Of a DNA stretch of 12,235 nucleotides, positions 7,379 through 12,235 are shown one piece after another; position 1 is the stretch's first letter; each line of letters begins with the position of its first letter. Source of the stretch: Methanosphaera sp. SHI613. Its GTDB lineage: Archaea > Methanobacteriota > Methanobacteria > Methanobacteriales > Methanobacteriaceae. The stretch lies in NCBI GenBank assembly GCA_003266145.1, contig MVJJ01000031.1:1-12235 (forward strand), read 5' to 3'. Both the position numbers and the translations under genes were made by a program. The notes below the pieces were generated by a model, which was given only the letters and a program-made list of their open reading frames with translations, did no database searches and was not told the origin of the DNA.

Positions 7379-7696
7379 ATGAGTCCTGAACCATCATTTA
7401 CACAATTACTTCGTGAAGAAGGATTTATTAATGGTAGTGCTGCTACTAGTTCAGATAGTGTAAAAGAAGAAGTTGAACAAGCAGTTGATAATAGTGTTGA
7501 GGAAACTACTAAAGTTGTTGAAGATACTGTGAAAAATGAAGAAGCCAAAGTAGAAGATGAATTCAAAGAAACAAAATCAGATGTTTCAAATTCACTTAAG
7601 GCTACCGAATCATCAAGTTCCAGTACATCAATAATTCCTATAATAGTACTTGTTCTTATCATATTGATAATATTATTAGTACTATTTGTGCATTAA
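7379..7696 (+). CDS. Small acidic tail-anchored membrane protein
   Basis: A 105-residue protein of unknown function. Residues 28-70 form a strongly acidic, Glu/Val/Lys-rich helix with a heptad-like rhythm ('SVKEEVEQAVDNSVEETTK'). A Ser/Thr linker (79-84) follows, then one C-terminal membrane helix (about 85-104, 'IIPIIVLVLIILIILLVLF') ending in His. There is no N-terminal signal sequence, so the protein should be inserted by its tail, leaving the acidic part in the cytoplasm. The start is well supported by GGAGGT (7367-7372) six bases upstream. The N-terminus 'SFTQLLREEGFING' looks like a short amphipathic helix. Confidence 0.8.
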   Translation: MSPEPSFTQLLREEGFINGSAATSSDSVKEEVEQAVDNSVEETTKVVEDTVKNEEAKVEDEFKETKSDVSNSLKATESSSSSTSIIPIIVLVLIILIILLVLFVH

Positions 7697-7853
7697 ATTG
7701 ATTTTTATATCAGTTTAATACATTTTTTTAAATAACAACTTTTTTTTTAATTAACTTTTTTTGAAATACTTCATAAAATAAGCAAATAAGAAGTATAATA
7801 TTCCAAATAATAATAATTTTGAAAATAAACTATTAAATAACAGATTTAATATT

Positions 7854-7860
7854 AAAAAAA
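7854..7860 (-). terminator. T-tract after tRNA-Glu(UUC)
   Basis: A7 on the plus strand gives a U7 tract 21 bases past the tRNA 3' end on the minus strand. The equivalent A6 in the other copy (8265-8270) lies at the same distance. Confidence 0.55.
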
Positions 7861-7881
7861 GCAATTTCAGAAATAGATAAA

Positions 7882-7956
7882 TGCTCCGACCGGGATTCGA
7901 ACCCGAGTCTTCGGCTCGAAAGGCCGAAATGATTGGCCGGACTACACTATCGGAGC
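7882..7956 (-). tRNA. tRNA-Glu, anticodon UUC
   Basis: The 75-nt gene folds as a complete cloverleaf. The acceptor stem GCTCCGA/TCGGAGC is fully paired and followed by discriminator A. The anticodon stem TCGGC/GCCGA encloses loop CTTTCGA, giving anticodon TTC (Glu). The T arm is TCGGG-TTCGAAT-CCCGG with a normal T54-T55-C56. CCA is not encoded. The D arm ('GTGTAGTCCGGCCAATCAT') is the usual archaeal tRNA-Glu form. Confidence 0.96.
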
Positions 7957-8007
7957 AAATATTGTACCATTATATCATAGTACATACTAAATGTCTGTAC
8001 TTATTCC

Positions 8008-8016
8008 TATTTATAA
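8008..8016 (-). promoter_or_regulatory. TATA box of tRNA-Glu(UUC)
   Basis: TTATAAATA on the minus strand lies 52 bases before the tRNA. It is one of the best kept non-tRNA stretches of the two repeat copies (equivalent 8418-8426), which supports it as the functional TATA box. It predicts a leader of roughly 25 nt. Confidence 0.55.
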
Positions 8017-8264
8017 TTTATCATTTTAAGCCCGTTTTTTATTAAAACTATTAAAAATTATATATCAAGATATAAAATAAAATTAATAACTTTATTTTAA
8101 AAAAATAGATATATCATCCAATGGAAGATTAATCATAAAAAAGTAGTATTATTGAAAAATATAACCATATATTGATAATTCAATCATGAAAAAAGTAAAT
8201 AATAAGTATAATGTTCCAAAAAATAATTATTTGAAAATACACTATTAAATAATAGATTTAATAC

Positions 8265-8270
8265 AAAAAA
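8265..8270 (-). terminator. T-tract after tRNA-Glu(CUC)
   Basis: A6 on the plus strand gives a U6 tract 21 bases past the tRNA 3' end on the minus strand, the same distance as in the other copy. Each tRNA therefore looks like its own transcription unit. Confidence 0.5.
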
Positions 8271-8291
8271 GTAATTTCAAAAATAGATAAA

Positions 8292-8366
8292 TGCTCCGAC
8301 CGGGATTCGGACCCGGGTCTTTGGCTCGAGAGGCCAAAATGATTGACCGGACTACACTACCGGAGC
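8292..8366 (-). tRNA. tRNA-Glu, anticodon CUC, with C55
   Basis: The 75-nt cloverleaf has acceptor GCTCCGG/TCGGAGC (ending in a G7-U66 wobble), discriminator A, anticodon stem TTGGC/GCCAA and loop CTCTCGA, giving anticodon CTC (Glu, codon GAG). The anticodon-stem change is compensated (C28-G42 to U28-A42), so selection has probably acted on it. The T loop reads TCCGAAT instead of TTCGAAT, so the almost invariant U55 is C. That removes pseudouridine 55 and alters its contact with G18. CCA is not encoded. Probably functional, but possibly an impaired copy. Confidence 0.9.
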
Positions 8367-8417
8367 AAATATTGTACCATTCTCTTTAAGCTACATTTAA
8401 ATATATCTACTTATCAT

Positions 8418-8426
8418 TATTTATAA
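8418..8426 (-). promoter_or_regulatory. TATA box of tRNA-Glu(CUC)
   Basis: TTATAAATA on the minus strand, 52 bases before the tRNA, exactly matches the element of the other copy in sequence and distance. Confidence 0.55.
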
Positions 8427-8599
8427 GTTACTGTTATAAGCCCATTTAATTCAAGATCTATTTAAACGTAATTATCAATATCAAAAAATTGCATCCGTCA
8501 AAATAGTTGCTATTGAATGATTTGATTTCAAGCATATAATATATAACCTTGAAAAATATAACTATAATATATAATACATCAAAGATAATGGTGAACATA

Positions 8600-8941
8600 A
8601 TGATATATGAAATAAATGAATTAGACATTATAGATAATCTAAACTTTATAATCAGATATTGTGACTTCTATATGGATTACTGCCATGAAGAAAACCTATC
8701 AATAGATGGTGATCTGGCAGGTGAAATCTTGGATTCAATATATGTTATAGAGGAATTATCCCAAAAGGAAGCTATTGACGACCAACAGATAAAAGAGTTA
8801 TACGAATCAATAGATGAAATATATGAAAATCTAATTTCAATAAATGACATACCATTATTTAATAACATTCACTTAGTCTTTACACATATTATTCAAAAAA
8901 CTAAAGAAAAACTAAAACAACGATGTTTATCAATTGAATAA
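8600..8941 (+). CDS. Hypothetical small acidic helical protein
   Basis: I do not recognise this 113-residue protein. It is strongly acidic and appears all-helical, with 'YCDFYMDYCHEENLSIDGDLAGEILDSIYVIEEL' as its most distinctive stretch split over two helices; the three N-terminal-half residues Cys-His-Cys are not arranged as a known metal site. There is no signal peptide or membrane helix. The start at 8600 is chosen because GGTGA (8590-8594) lies five bases before it; in-frame ATG at 8588 and GTG at 8591 are alternatives. A TATA-like 'atataatatataacc' (8533-8547) precedes it. The riboswitch begins 50 bases after its stop. No functional link to ribB is visible. Confidence 0.65.
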   Translation: MIYEINELDIIDNLNFIIRYCDFYMDYCHEENLSIDGDLAGEILDSIYVIEELSQKEAIDDQQIKELYESIDEIYENLISINDIPLFNNIHLVFTHIIQKTKEKLKQRCLSIE

Positions 8942-8990
8942 AGACAAATGCAAATATTTAATAACTTTAAGAGATATAAATATTAATAGT

Positions 8991-9113
8991 AATGTTCTCA
9001 GGGCGAGGTGCAATTCCTCACCGGTGGTGAATAGATAAGTCCACTAACATGAAGAATGTAGATTTGGTGAAAATCCAAAACCGACGGTTATAGTCCGGAT
9101 GGAAGAGAATATT
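8991..9113 (+). promoter_or_regulatory. FMN riboswitch (RFN element) aptamer
   Basis: All six helices of the FMN aptamer can be drawn. P1 is AATGTTCTC (8991-8999) with GAGAATATT (9105-9113). P2 is GAGG/CCTC (9005-9008, 9016-9019). P3 is GTGG/CCAC (9024-9027, 9041-9044). P4 is ACAT/ATGT (9047-9050, 9056-9059). P5 is TTTGG/CCAAA (9063-9067, 9075-9079). P6 is CCGAC/GTCCGG (9081-9085, 9093-9098). The junction strings 'CACCGGTGGTGA', 'CCGACGGTTATAGTCCGGAT' and 'GATTTGGTGAAAATCCA' are near-consensus. The aptamer binds flavin mononucleotide and usually represses riboflavin genes, and here it precedes ribB. An intact RFN element is common in bacteria and, to my knowledge, rare in archaea. Confidence 0.97.
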
Positions 9114-9172
9114 GAATAAATCTTTTTTTATGCCCTGGTTCATATATATTAAACAACAGGTTGGATACTATA
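9114..9172 (+). promoter_or_regulatory. Likely riboswitch expression platform
   Basis: The linker between aptamer and ribB has two candidate switching parts. GCCCTG (9132-9137) is perfectly complementary to CAGGGC (8999-9004) at the aptamer's 5' side. It can instead pair, through CCTG-G-TT (9134-9140), with AACAGG (9155-9160) at the ribosome binding region. The two pairings exclude each other, which suits translational control. A T7 run (9123-9129) could also act as an archaeal terminator. The mechanism is an inference from complementarity. Confidence 0.5.
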
Positions 9173-9811
9173 ATGAATCATGAAGAAATGTTAAACGGAA
9201 CATATAAAGAACGTGTAGAATGCGCAATAAAAGCTTTACAAAACAATAACGGTGTAATTGTAACAGATGATGAATCCCGAGAAAACGAAGGAGACATATT
9301 CTTCTCAGCAGAAGGAGTTACAGAAGAACAGATGGCAATACTAATCCGAGAATGCAGCGGTATAGTCTGTCTTTGTATGAAAGAGGAAAAAGCTGATGAA
9401 CTCGAATTACCATTAATGGTTCAGAACAATACCAGTACATACGGTACTGCATTTACAATTACAATTGAAGCAGCAGAAGGAGTAACTACAGGTGTATCAG
9501 CCGCAGATAGAGTTACAACCGTCAGAGCAGCATGTGCAGATGATGCAAAAGCAAGTGACTTGAATCATCCAGGCCATGTATTCCCACTACGTGCTAAAAA
9601 TGGAGGAGTACTTGAAAGAGATGGCCATACCGAAGCAAATATAGAATTAATGCAAATGGCCGGCCTTAAGCCTATGGGAGTACTATGTGAAATTACCAAC
9701 CCAGACGGTACCATGGCTAGAATGCCTGAAATCATAGAGTTTTCAAAAAGATATGACATGCCAATCGTTACAATCAACGATATAATAAAATACAAGAAAG
9801 AAAACAACTAG
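9173..9811 (+). CDS. ribB: 3,4-dihydroxy-2-butanone 4-phosphate synthase
   Basis: RibB converts ribulose 5-phosphate to formate and 3,4-dihydroxy-2-butanone 4-phosphate, the four-carbon precursor of riboflavin and hence FMN and FAD. It is a cytoplasmic Mg2+ enzyme. The 212-residue single-domain protein has the acidic loop 'DDESRENEGD' (32-41), 'GIVCLCM', 'NNTSTYGTAFTITIEAAEG', 'GVSAADR', 'LNHPGHVFPLRA', 'GHTEAN' and 'MARMPE'. It has no fused GTP cyclohydrolase II domain. These strings are much closer to bacterial RibB, such as the E. coli enzyme, than to the archaeal form I know from Methanocaldococcus, which suggests acquisition from a bacterium. The start at 9173 follows GGA (9163-9165) at a fair distance; TTG at 9161 is less likely. 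It is preceded by the FMN riboswitch, so FMN feedback is expected. Confidence 0.95.
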   Translation: MNHEEMLNGTYKERVECAIKALQNNNGVIVTDDESRENEGDIFFSAEGVTEEQMAILIRECSGIVCLCMKEEKADELELPLMVQNNTSTYGTAFTITIEAAEGVTTGVSAADRVTTVRAACADDAKASDLNHPGHVFPLRAKNGGVLERDGHTEANIELMQMAGLKPMGVLCEITNPDGTMARMPEIIEFSKRYDMPIVTINDIIKYKKENN

Positions 9812-9825
9812 ATTATCTTACCCCC

Positions 9826-9848
9826 TTTTTTTAACTATAATTTTTTTT
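9826..9848 (+). terminator. T-tracts after ribB
   Basis: T7 (9826-9832), preceded by CCCCC, and T8 (9841-9848) lie between the ribB stop and the next start codon, in a gap of only 48 bases. They probably end most ribB transcripts, but the next gene has little room for its own promoter. Confidence 0.5.
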
Positions 9849-9859
9849 GAAGTGTTTAT

Positions 9860-10252
9860 ATGATCGACTGGAATTATGACTTGATACGTAGCATAAACGA
9901 ACATTACAATAAAATACTCAATCCAAGCGTTGACTTGATGTTTTTTATCAGAAATTTCGAGGCAATATACCGTATGAGCATATCAGACAATATCATACTT
10001 CCAGACATATTTCAGGACGTTATGTGTTATACACAAAATGGAATCAATGCCAAACATAAAATACTATTATCAAAAGAAGAAGAATTTACACTGGAAAATA
10101 TCATAGAACCACAGCGTGATGTACAACTGCATAATAGACATGAAGCTTATGATAAAAGCCTTGATGAATACTACGATTTTATAATAAAGGAAGTTGTGGA
10201 ATTTGTTGATAAATATCCACATTGGAACAAGCTGATTATAAGAAAACAATAA
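9860..10252 (+). CDS. Hypothetical protein
   Basis: I do not recognise this 130-residue soluble protein. It is mixed acidic and aromatic, with 'WNYDLIRSINEHYNKIL' at the start and 'EYYDFIIKEVVEFVDKYPHWNKLIIRK' at the end, both likely amphipathic helices. No signal peptide, membrane helix or metal motif is seen. The ribosome binding site is weak (GAAGTG, 9849-9854, five bases before ATG). It lies 48 bases after ribB across T-tracts, and 66 bases before the zinc-ribbon metallopeptidase gene without a clear T-tract. It is therefore more likely to share a transcript with that gene than with ribB. Role unknown. Confidence 0.65.
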   Translation: MIDWNYDLIRSINEHYNKILNPSVDLMFFIRNFEAIYRMSISDNIILPDIFQDVMCYTQNGINAKHKILLSKEEEFTLENIIEPQRDVQLHNRHEAYDKSLDEYYDFIIKEVVEFVDKYPHWNKLIIRKQ

Positions 10253-10318
10253 ATCCATAAAGAATTTGAATTAACTGATAAAAAATAAATTTAACATAGA
10301 AAATAGGAAGTGTTATTT

Positions 10319-11242
10319 ATGAACAAAAAAATAAAGTGTCCCGAATGTGAATATGAAAATCCGATAAACTTCACATCATGCATCAAATGTGATCATAGAT
10401 TAAAAAATGCCCAATACTACACAGAAAACTACAAAGACTTCTATGAATTATTCAATGAGGATAATCAAAGAATACTCAAAAAATCAAAACTGACAGATAC
10501 GGCATATGATACAGTACTGTATAACATAATAAACATCGGAGAGGACAATATCCAATTACTGCCCGAGAAGGCATCAATGCATAACCTCTTAAACATAACC
10601 AAGCCTTACGTAAAAGTGCAATATGACAATTCTAAAAGATTTCCTGCATATCTAAGTTACTATTCATACAACAATATACTAATCAAGAAAACAACAGACC
10701 CATCCCTTATACCAACTGCAATATTACATGAGTTTTCCCACCACTTATTCAATGAAATCATTAAACAATGCATGATGCATCTTTTAAATCATGAAAAAAA
10801 CCTGTTTATAGAATCATTTGCATGGTACTTGAGTTTGGAAAACACATTCATTGAACTATCTGGTGAATTCATGGCACATAAGGTTCAGGAATACTTCCTG
10901 CCGGATGACTTTGAAGGATTCACATCAGTTATTCAGTTATTACATGATAATCCCAACCTTGATGAGGAAAAACTAAAAGAAGCATTATACTTTGGAAACG
11001 CGATAAGCAAGGATATAATATACATCCTGGAACATTTCATCACACCTCAAGCTTCAATGTATGGAACGGTCTTTGAAAACGTTGGCATTGAATATCCGAT
11101 CGTAGAGTTAAGTGTTGATGAAAAGCTAGACAAGTTATACACGTTGATAACCGATGCGTTTGACAGGATACTGACAGACAAGGTGGAAATGCAGGCAACA
11201 CTAAGCCAGATGAATAAAAACTACATCTACCTGAACTGTTAA
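10319..11242 (+). CDS. Zinc-ribbon protein with HEXXH putative metallopeptidase domain
   Basis: The 307-residue protein has two recognisable parts. Residues 7-24 form a zinc ribbon, C7-x2-C10 and C21-x2-C24 ('CPEC'…'CIKC'). The middle domain carries a zincin motif H137-E-F-S-H141 inside 'TAILHEFSHHLFNE', followed about 40 residues later by 'SGEFMAHKVQEYF', where E183 is a good third zinc ligand of the gluzincin kind. Short strands before the motif ('YVKVQYD', 'NNILIKKT') also fit the zincin fold. No signal peptide or membrane helix, so a cytoplasmic protein. The start at 10319 is chosen because AGGAAGTG (10305-10312) precedes it; the GTG at 10310 is part of that site. I do not know a named family with this architecture. 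Peptidase activity is inferred from motifs only. Confidence 0.75.
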   Translation: MNKKIKCPECEYENPINFTSCIKCDHRLKNAQYYTENYKDFYELFNEDNQRILKKSKLTDTAYDTVLYNIINIGEDNIQLLPEKASMHNLLNITKPYVKVQYDNSKRFPAYLSYYSYNNILIKKTTDPSLIPTAILHEFSHHLFNEIIKQCMMHLLNHEKNLFIESFAWYLSLENTFIELSGEFMAHKVQEYFLPDDFEGFTSVIQLLHDNPNLDEEKLKEALYFGNAISKDIIYILEHFITPQASMYGTVFENVGIEYPIVELSVDEKLDKLYTLITDAFDRILTDKVEMQATLSQMNKNYIYLNC

Positions 11243-11297
11243 AAGATATACCTGTTTGGATTAAATTAGAAATAATTGTCTCAGAATCAAATGCACT

Positions 11298-11316
11298 AAA
11301 AAAAACTAGAAAAAAA
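11298..11316 (-). terminator. T-tract terminator of the surface-protein gene
   Basis: On the minus strand, T7 (from A 11310-11316) and T8 (from A 11298-11305) follow the stop codon at 11345-11347 by about 30-50 bases. An AGAGAAG/CTTCTCT inverted repeat spans the stop codon area (11331-11357). No T-tract serves the converging plus-strand gene. Confidence 0.55.
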
Positions 11317-11344
11317 GAATATTAAAAGAAGAGAAGAGTACTAG

Positions 11345-12235
11345 TTATTCCTTCTCTATAAATTTATCGATTGAAGTAGCAAAATACCTATAATTTTCAC
11401 CCGCGACTATTTTTAATATATAACGACCAGGCTTAAACTTGGTAGGTATTGTAGTGTTAATCGTACCGTTAACGGCTGCTGTAACAGCAAATGTCTGTCC
11501 ATTAACTTTAATTGCCACCTGTGTTGTTCCCCTGATTGGATTACCATTTATTTCGACTATTTGACAGGTAATGCGTGTAACATTACTATTGGTTTTTATA
11601 TTGTCTGCCTTTATCAGAGGTCTTGACTTGTTAATAAATACGGTTGCATTTCCTTCAGCCCTATTATAAATACTGTTAGAATACACCGCAGTTATGGTAC
11701 AGTTTTTAGATGACAATCCATGATCAAACTGATAGCTTGTAGTTGCATATCCATTCTTAACATCTACAAGAACAGTCCTGCCGTTTTTATCCTTAATTGT
11801 CTGACCATTCAATTTGAACAATACCTGACCGCCATTAACTGAGATAGATTTGTCCATAACAATTACAGTCAAGTCAACGATATCTCCACCCTGAACTACC
11901 TTACGATTTACTATTAAATTAACATTAGCATCACGTTTGGATACGTTGACTTTCATCGTACTACTTTTGGAACTGAGTATGCTTCCACTACCACTATATA
12001 CGGCTATAATGTTAACATTATCCTTATTCCATGACTTAGGTACAGTATAGTTTACTTTTGCCTGTGAATTTTTCACATAAGCCTTAATCAAGGTGTTGTT
12101 CTTATCCTTAAGTGACTGGTTGTTTATCTTAAATATTACATAACCGTTATTGATTGGACTTCCATCACTTGATGTTACCTTAGCAGTTATTGTAATGTTG
12201 TCATTTATTTTAGCCTTGATGTTGTTTGTCGTCGT
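11345..12235 (-). CDS. Adhesin-like surface protein with Ig-like repeats (C-terminal part, 5' end outside window)
   Basis: The frame stays open to the right window edge, so the visible 296 residues are the C-terminal end of a larger protein; the TTG at 12091 is internal. Three consecutive Ig-like beta-sandwich repeats of about 90-105 residues can be aligned. The first two carry 'GYVIFKINNQSLKDKN' and 'GQVLFKLNGQTIKDKNG', followed by 'NIIAVYSGSG' and 'TITAVYSNS'. The third is more divergent ('TQVAIKVNGQTF', 'YILKIVAGENY'). Such repeats build the large secreted adhesin-like proteins of gut Methanobacteriales, thought to mediate attachment to other cells or host surfaces. Many Asn-x-Ser/Thr sites fit a glycosylated exported protein. 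The protein ends 'IDKFIEKE' with no C-terminal membrane anchor, so anchoring, if any, lies in the missing part. Confidence 0.85.
   Translation of the reverse strand, partial: TTTNNIKAKINDNITITAKVTSSDGSPINNGYVIFKINNQSLKDKNNTLIKAYVKNSQAKVNYTVPKSWNKDNVNIIAVYSGSGSILSSKSSTMKVNVSKRDANVNLIVNRKVVQGGDIVDLTVIVMDKSISVNGGQVLFKLNGQTIKDKNGRTVLVDVKNGYATTSYQFDHGLSSKNCTITAVYSNSIYNRAEGNATVFINKSRPLIKADNIKTNSNVTRITCQIVEINGNPIRGTTQVAIKVNGQTFAVTAAVNGTINTTIPTKFKPGRYILKIVAGENYRYFATSIDKFIEKE

Larger units (their letters stand above)
7771..8050. repeat. tRNA-Glu locus duplication, copy A
   Basis: This segment, with copy B at 8184-8460, forms a diverged direct repeat offset by about 410 bases. Besides the tRNA, the copies share the 3' flank ('actattaaata', 'agatttaat', 'aaatagataaatgctccgac'), the 5' flank 'gcaaatattgtaccatt', the TATA block 'tatttataa' and a terminal 'aagccc'. 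Similarity outside the tRNA shows that promoter, gene and terminator were copied together. Confidence 0.85.
8184..8460. repeat. tRNA-Glu locus duplication, copy B
   Basis: Second copy of the repeat described at 7771-8050. Its tRNA differs from that of copy A at seven positions, all transitions, and the 3' flank has a few short indels (108 versus 111 bases between the repeat start and the tRNA). The spacer between the copies (8051-8183) shows nothing recognisable. Confidence 0.85.

Noticed and set aside
7303..7662. Minus-strand Ser/Thr-rich frame opposite the tail-anchored protein
   Set aside because: Its Ser/Thr richness is the complement of Glu/Val/Lys codons on the other strand; it has no ribosome site, while the plus-strand gene has a strong one.
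6243..8941. Possible distant kinship between the helical proteins at 6243-6779 and 8600-8941 ('INEI…LNHIINF' versus 'INELDIIDNLNFII')
   Set aside because: The shared string is short and made of the commonest residues in this AT-rich genome; the rest cannot be aligned by eye.
9073..9166. ATCCAA (9073-9078) complementary to TTGGAT (9161-9166) as a riboswitch switching helix
   Set aside because: It would hide the ribosome site when FMN is absent, the reverse of expected feedback, and it uses the P5 stem; the GCCCTG pairing explains the logic better.
9565..9807. Minus-strand frame inside ribB
   Set aside because: Antisense shadow of a strongly conserved enzyme.
1..12235. CRISPR arrays, insertion sequences, prophage or defence systems
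   Set aside because: No regularly spaced repeats, transposase, integrase or known defence domains were seen on either strand; the only sizeable repeat is the tRNA-Glu duplication.

Overview
The window looks like chromosomal DNA of a gut methanogenic archaeon of the order Methanobacteriales, most likely Methanosphaera (M. stadtmanae or a close relative). The signs are very AT-rich DNA with many A/T-only intergenic stretches, a methylcobamide:coenzyme M methyltransferase of the MtaA type, tRNA genes without an encoded CCA, T-tract terminators, GGAGGTGAT-type ribosome binding sites, and a large surface protein made of Ig-like repeats of the 'adhesin-like' kind. The genus is an inference from gene content and composition.

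Layout, left to right. (1) 70-1098: mtaA on its own, with promoter and SD. It converges on a small membrane protein distantly like SpoIIM (1152-1724, minus). (2) 1725-2319: nearly 600 bases without an intact gene, holding a start-less 70-codon coding remnant (1873-2085, minus). (3) 2320-3789: a neurotransmitter:sodium symporter family (NSS) transporter. (4) Minus strand: an NTF2-like protein (3905-4306), a 3-hydroxyacyl-CoA dehydrogenase with a complete active site (4399-5337) and a GNAT acetyltransferase (5624-6130). (5) 6243-7696: an unrecognised helical protein, a DUF2798-like two-helix membrane protein and a small acidic tail-anchored protein. (6) 7771-8460: two divergent copies of one tRNA-Glu locus, each with its own TATA box and T-tract. 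One copy reads UUC; the other reads CUC and has the unusual base C55. (7) 8600-8941: a small acidic protein of unknown function. (8) 8991-9811: a complete FMN riboswitch aptamer followed by bacterial-type ribB. (9) 9860-11242: an unknown acidic protein, then a zinc-ribbon plus HEXXH putative metallopeptidase. (10) 11345-12235, minus: the C-terminal end of an Ig-repeat surface protein that runs off the window.

The genes do not form one pathway. Most are single-gene units separated by T-tracts or short inverted repeats. Two parts stand out. The first is the riboswitch-ribB cassette, which looks like a bacterial regulatory unit working in an archaeon and has a plausible SD-sequestering expression platform that can be read from the sequence. 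The second is the duplicated tRNA-Glu locus, whose copies differ in the tRNA only by transitions, including the anticodon wobble base and the normally invariant U55. I see no CRISPR array, insertion sequence, prophage or recognisable defence system.
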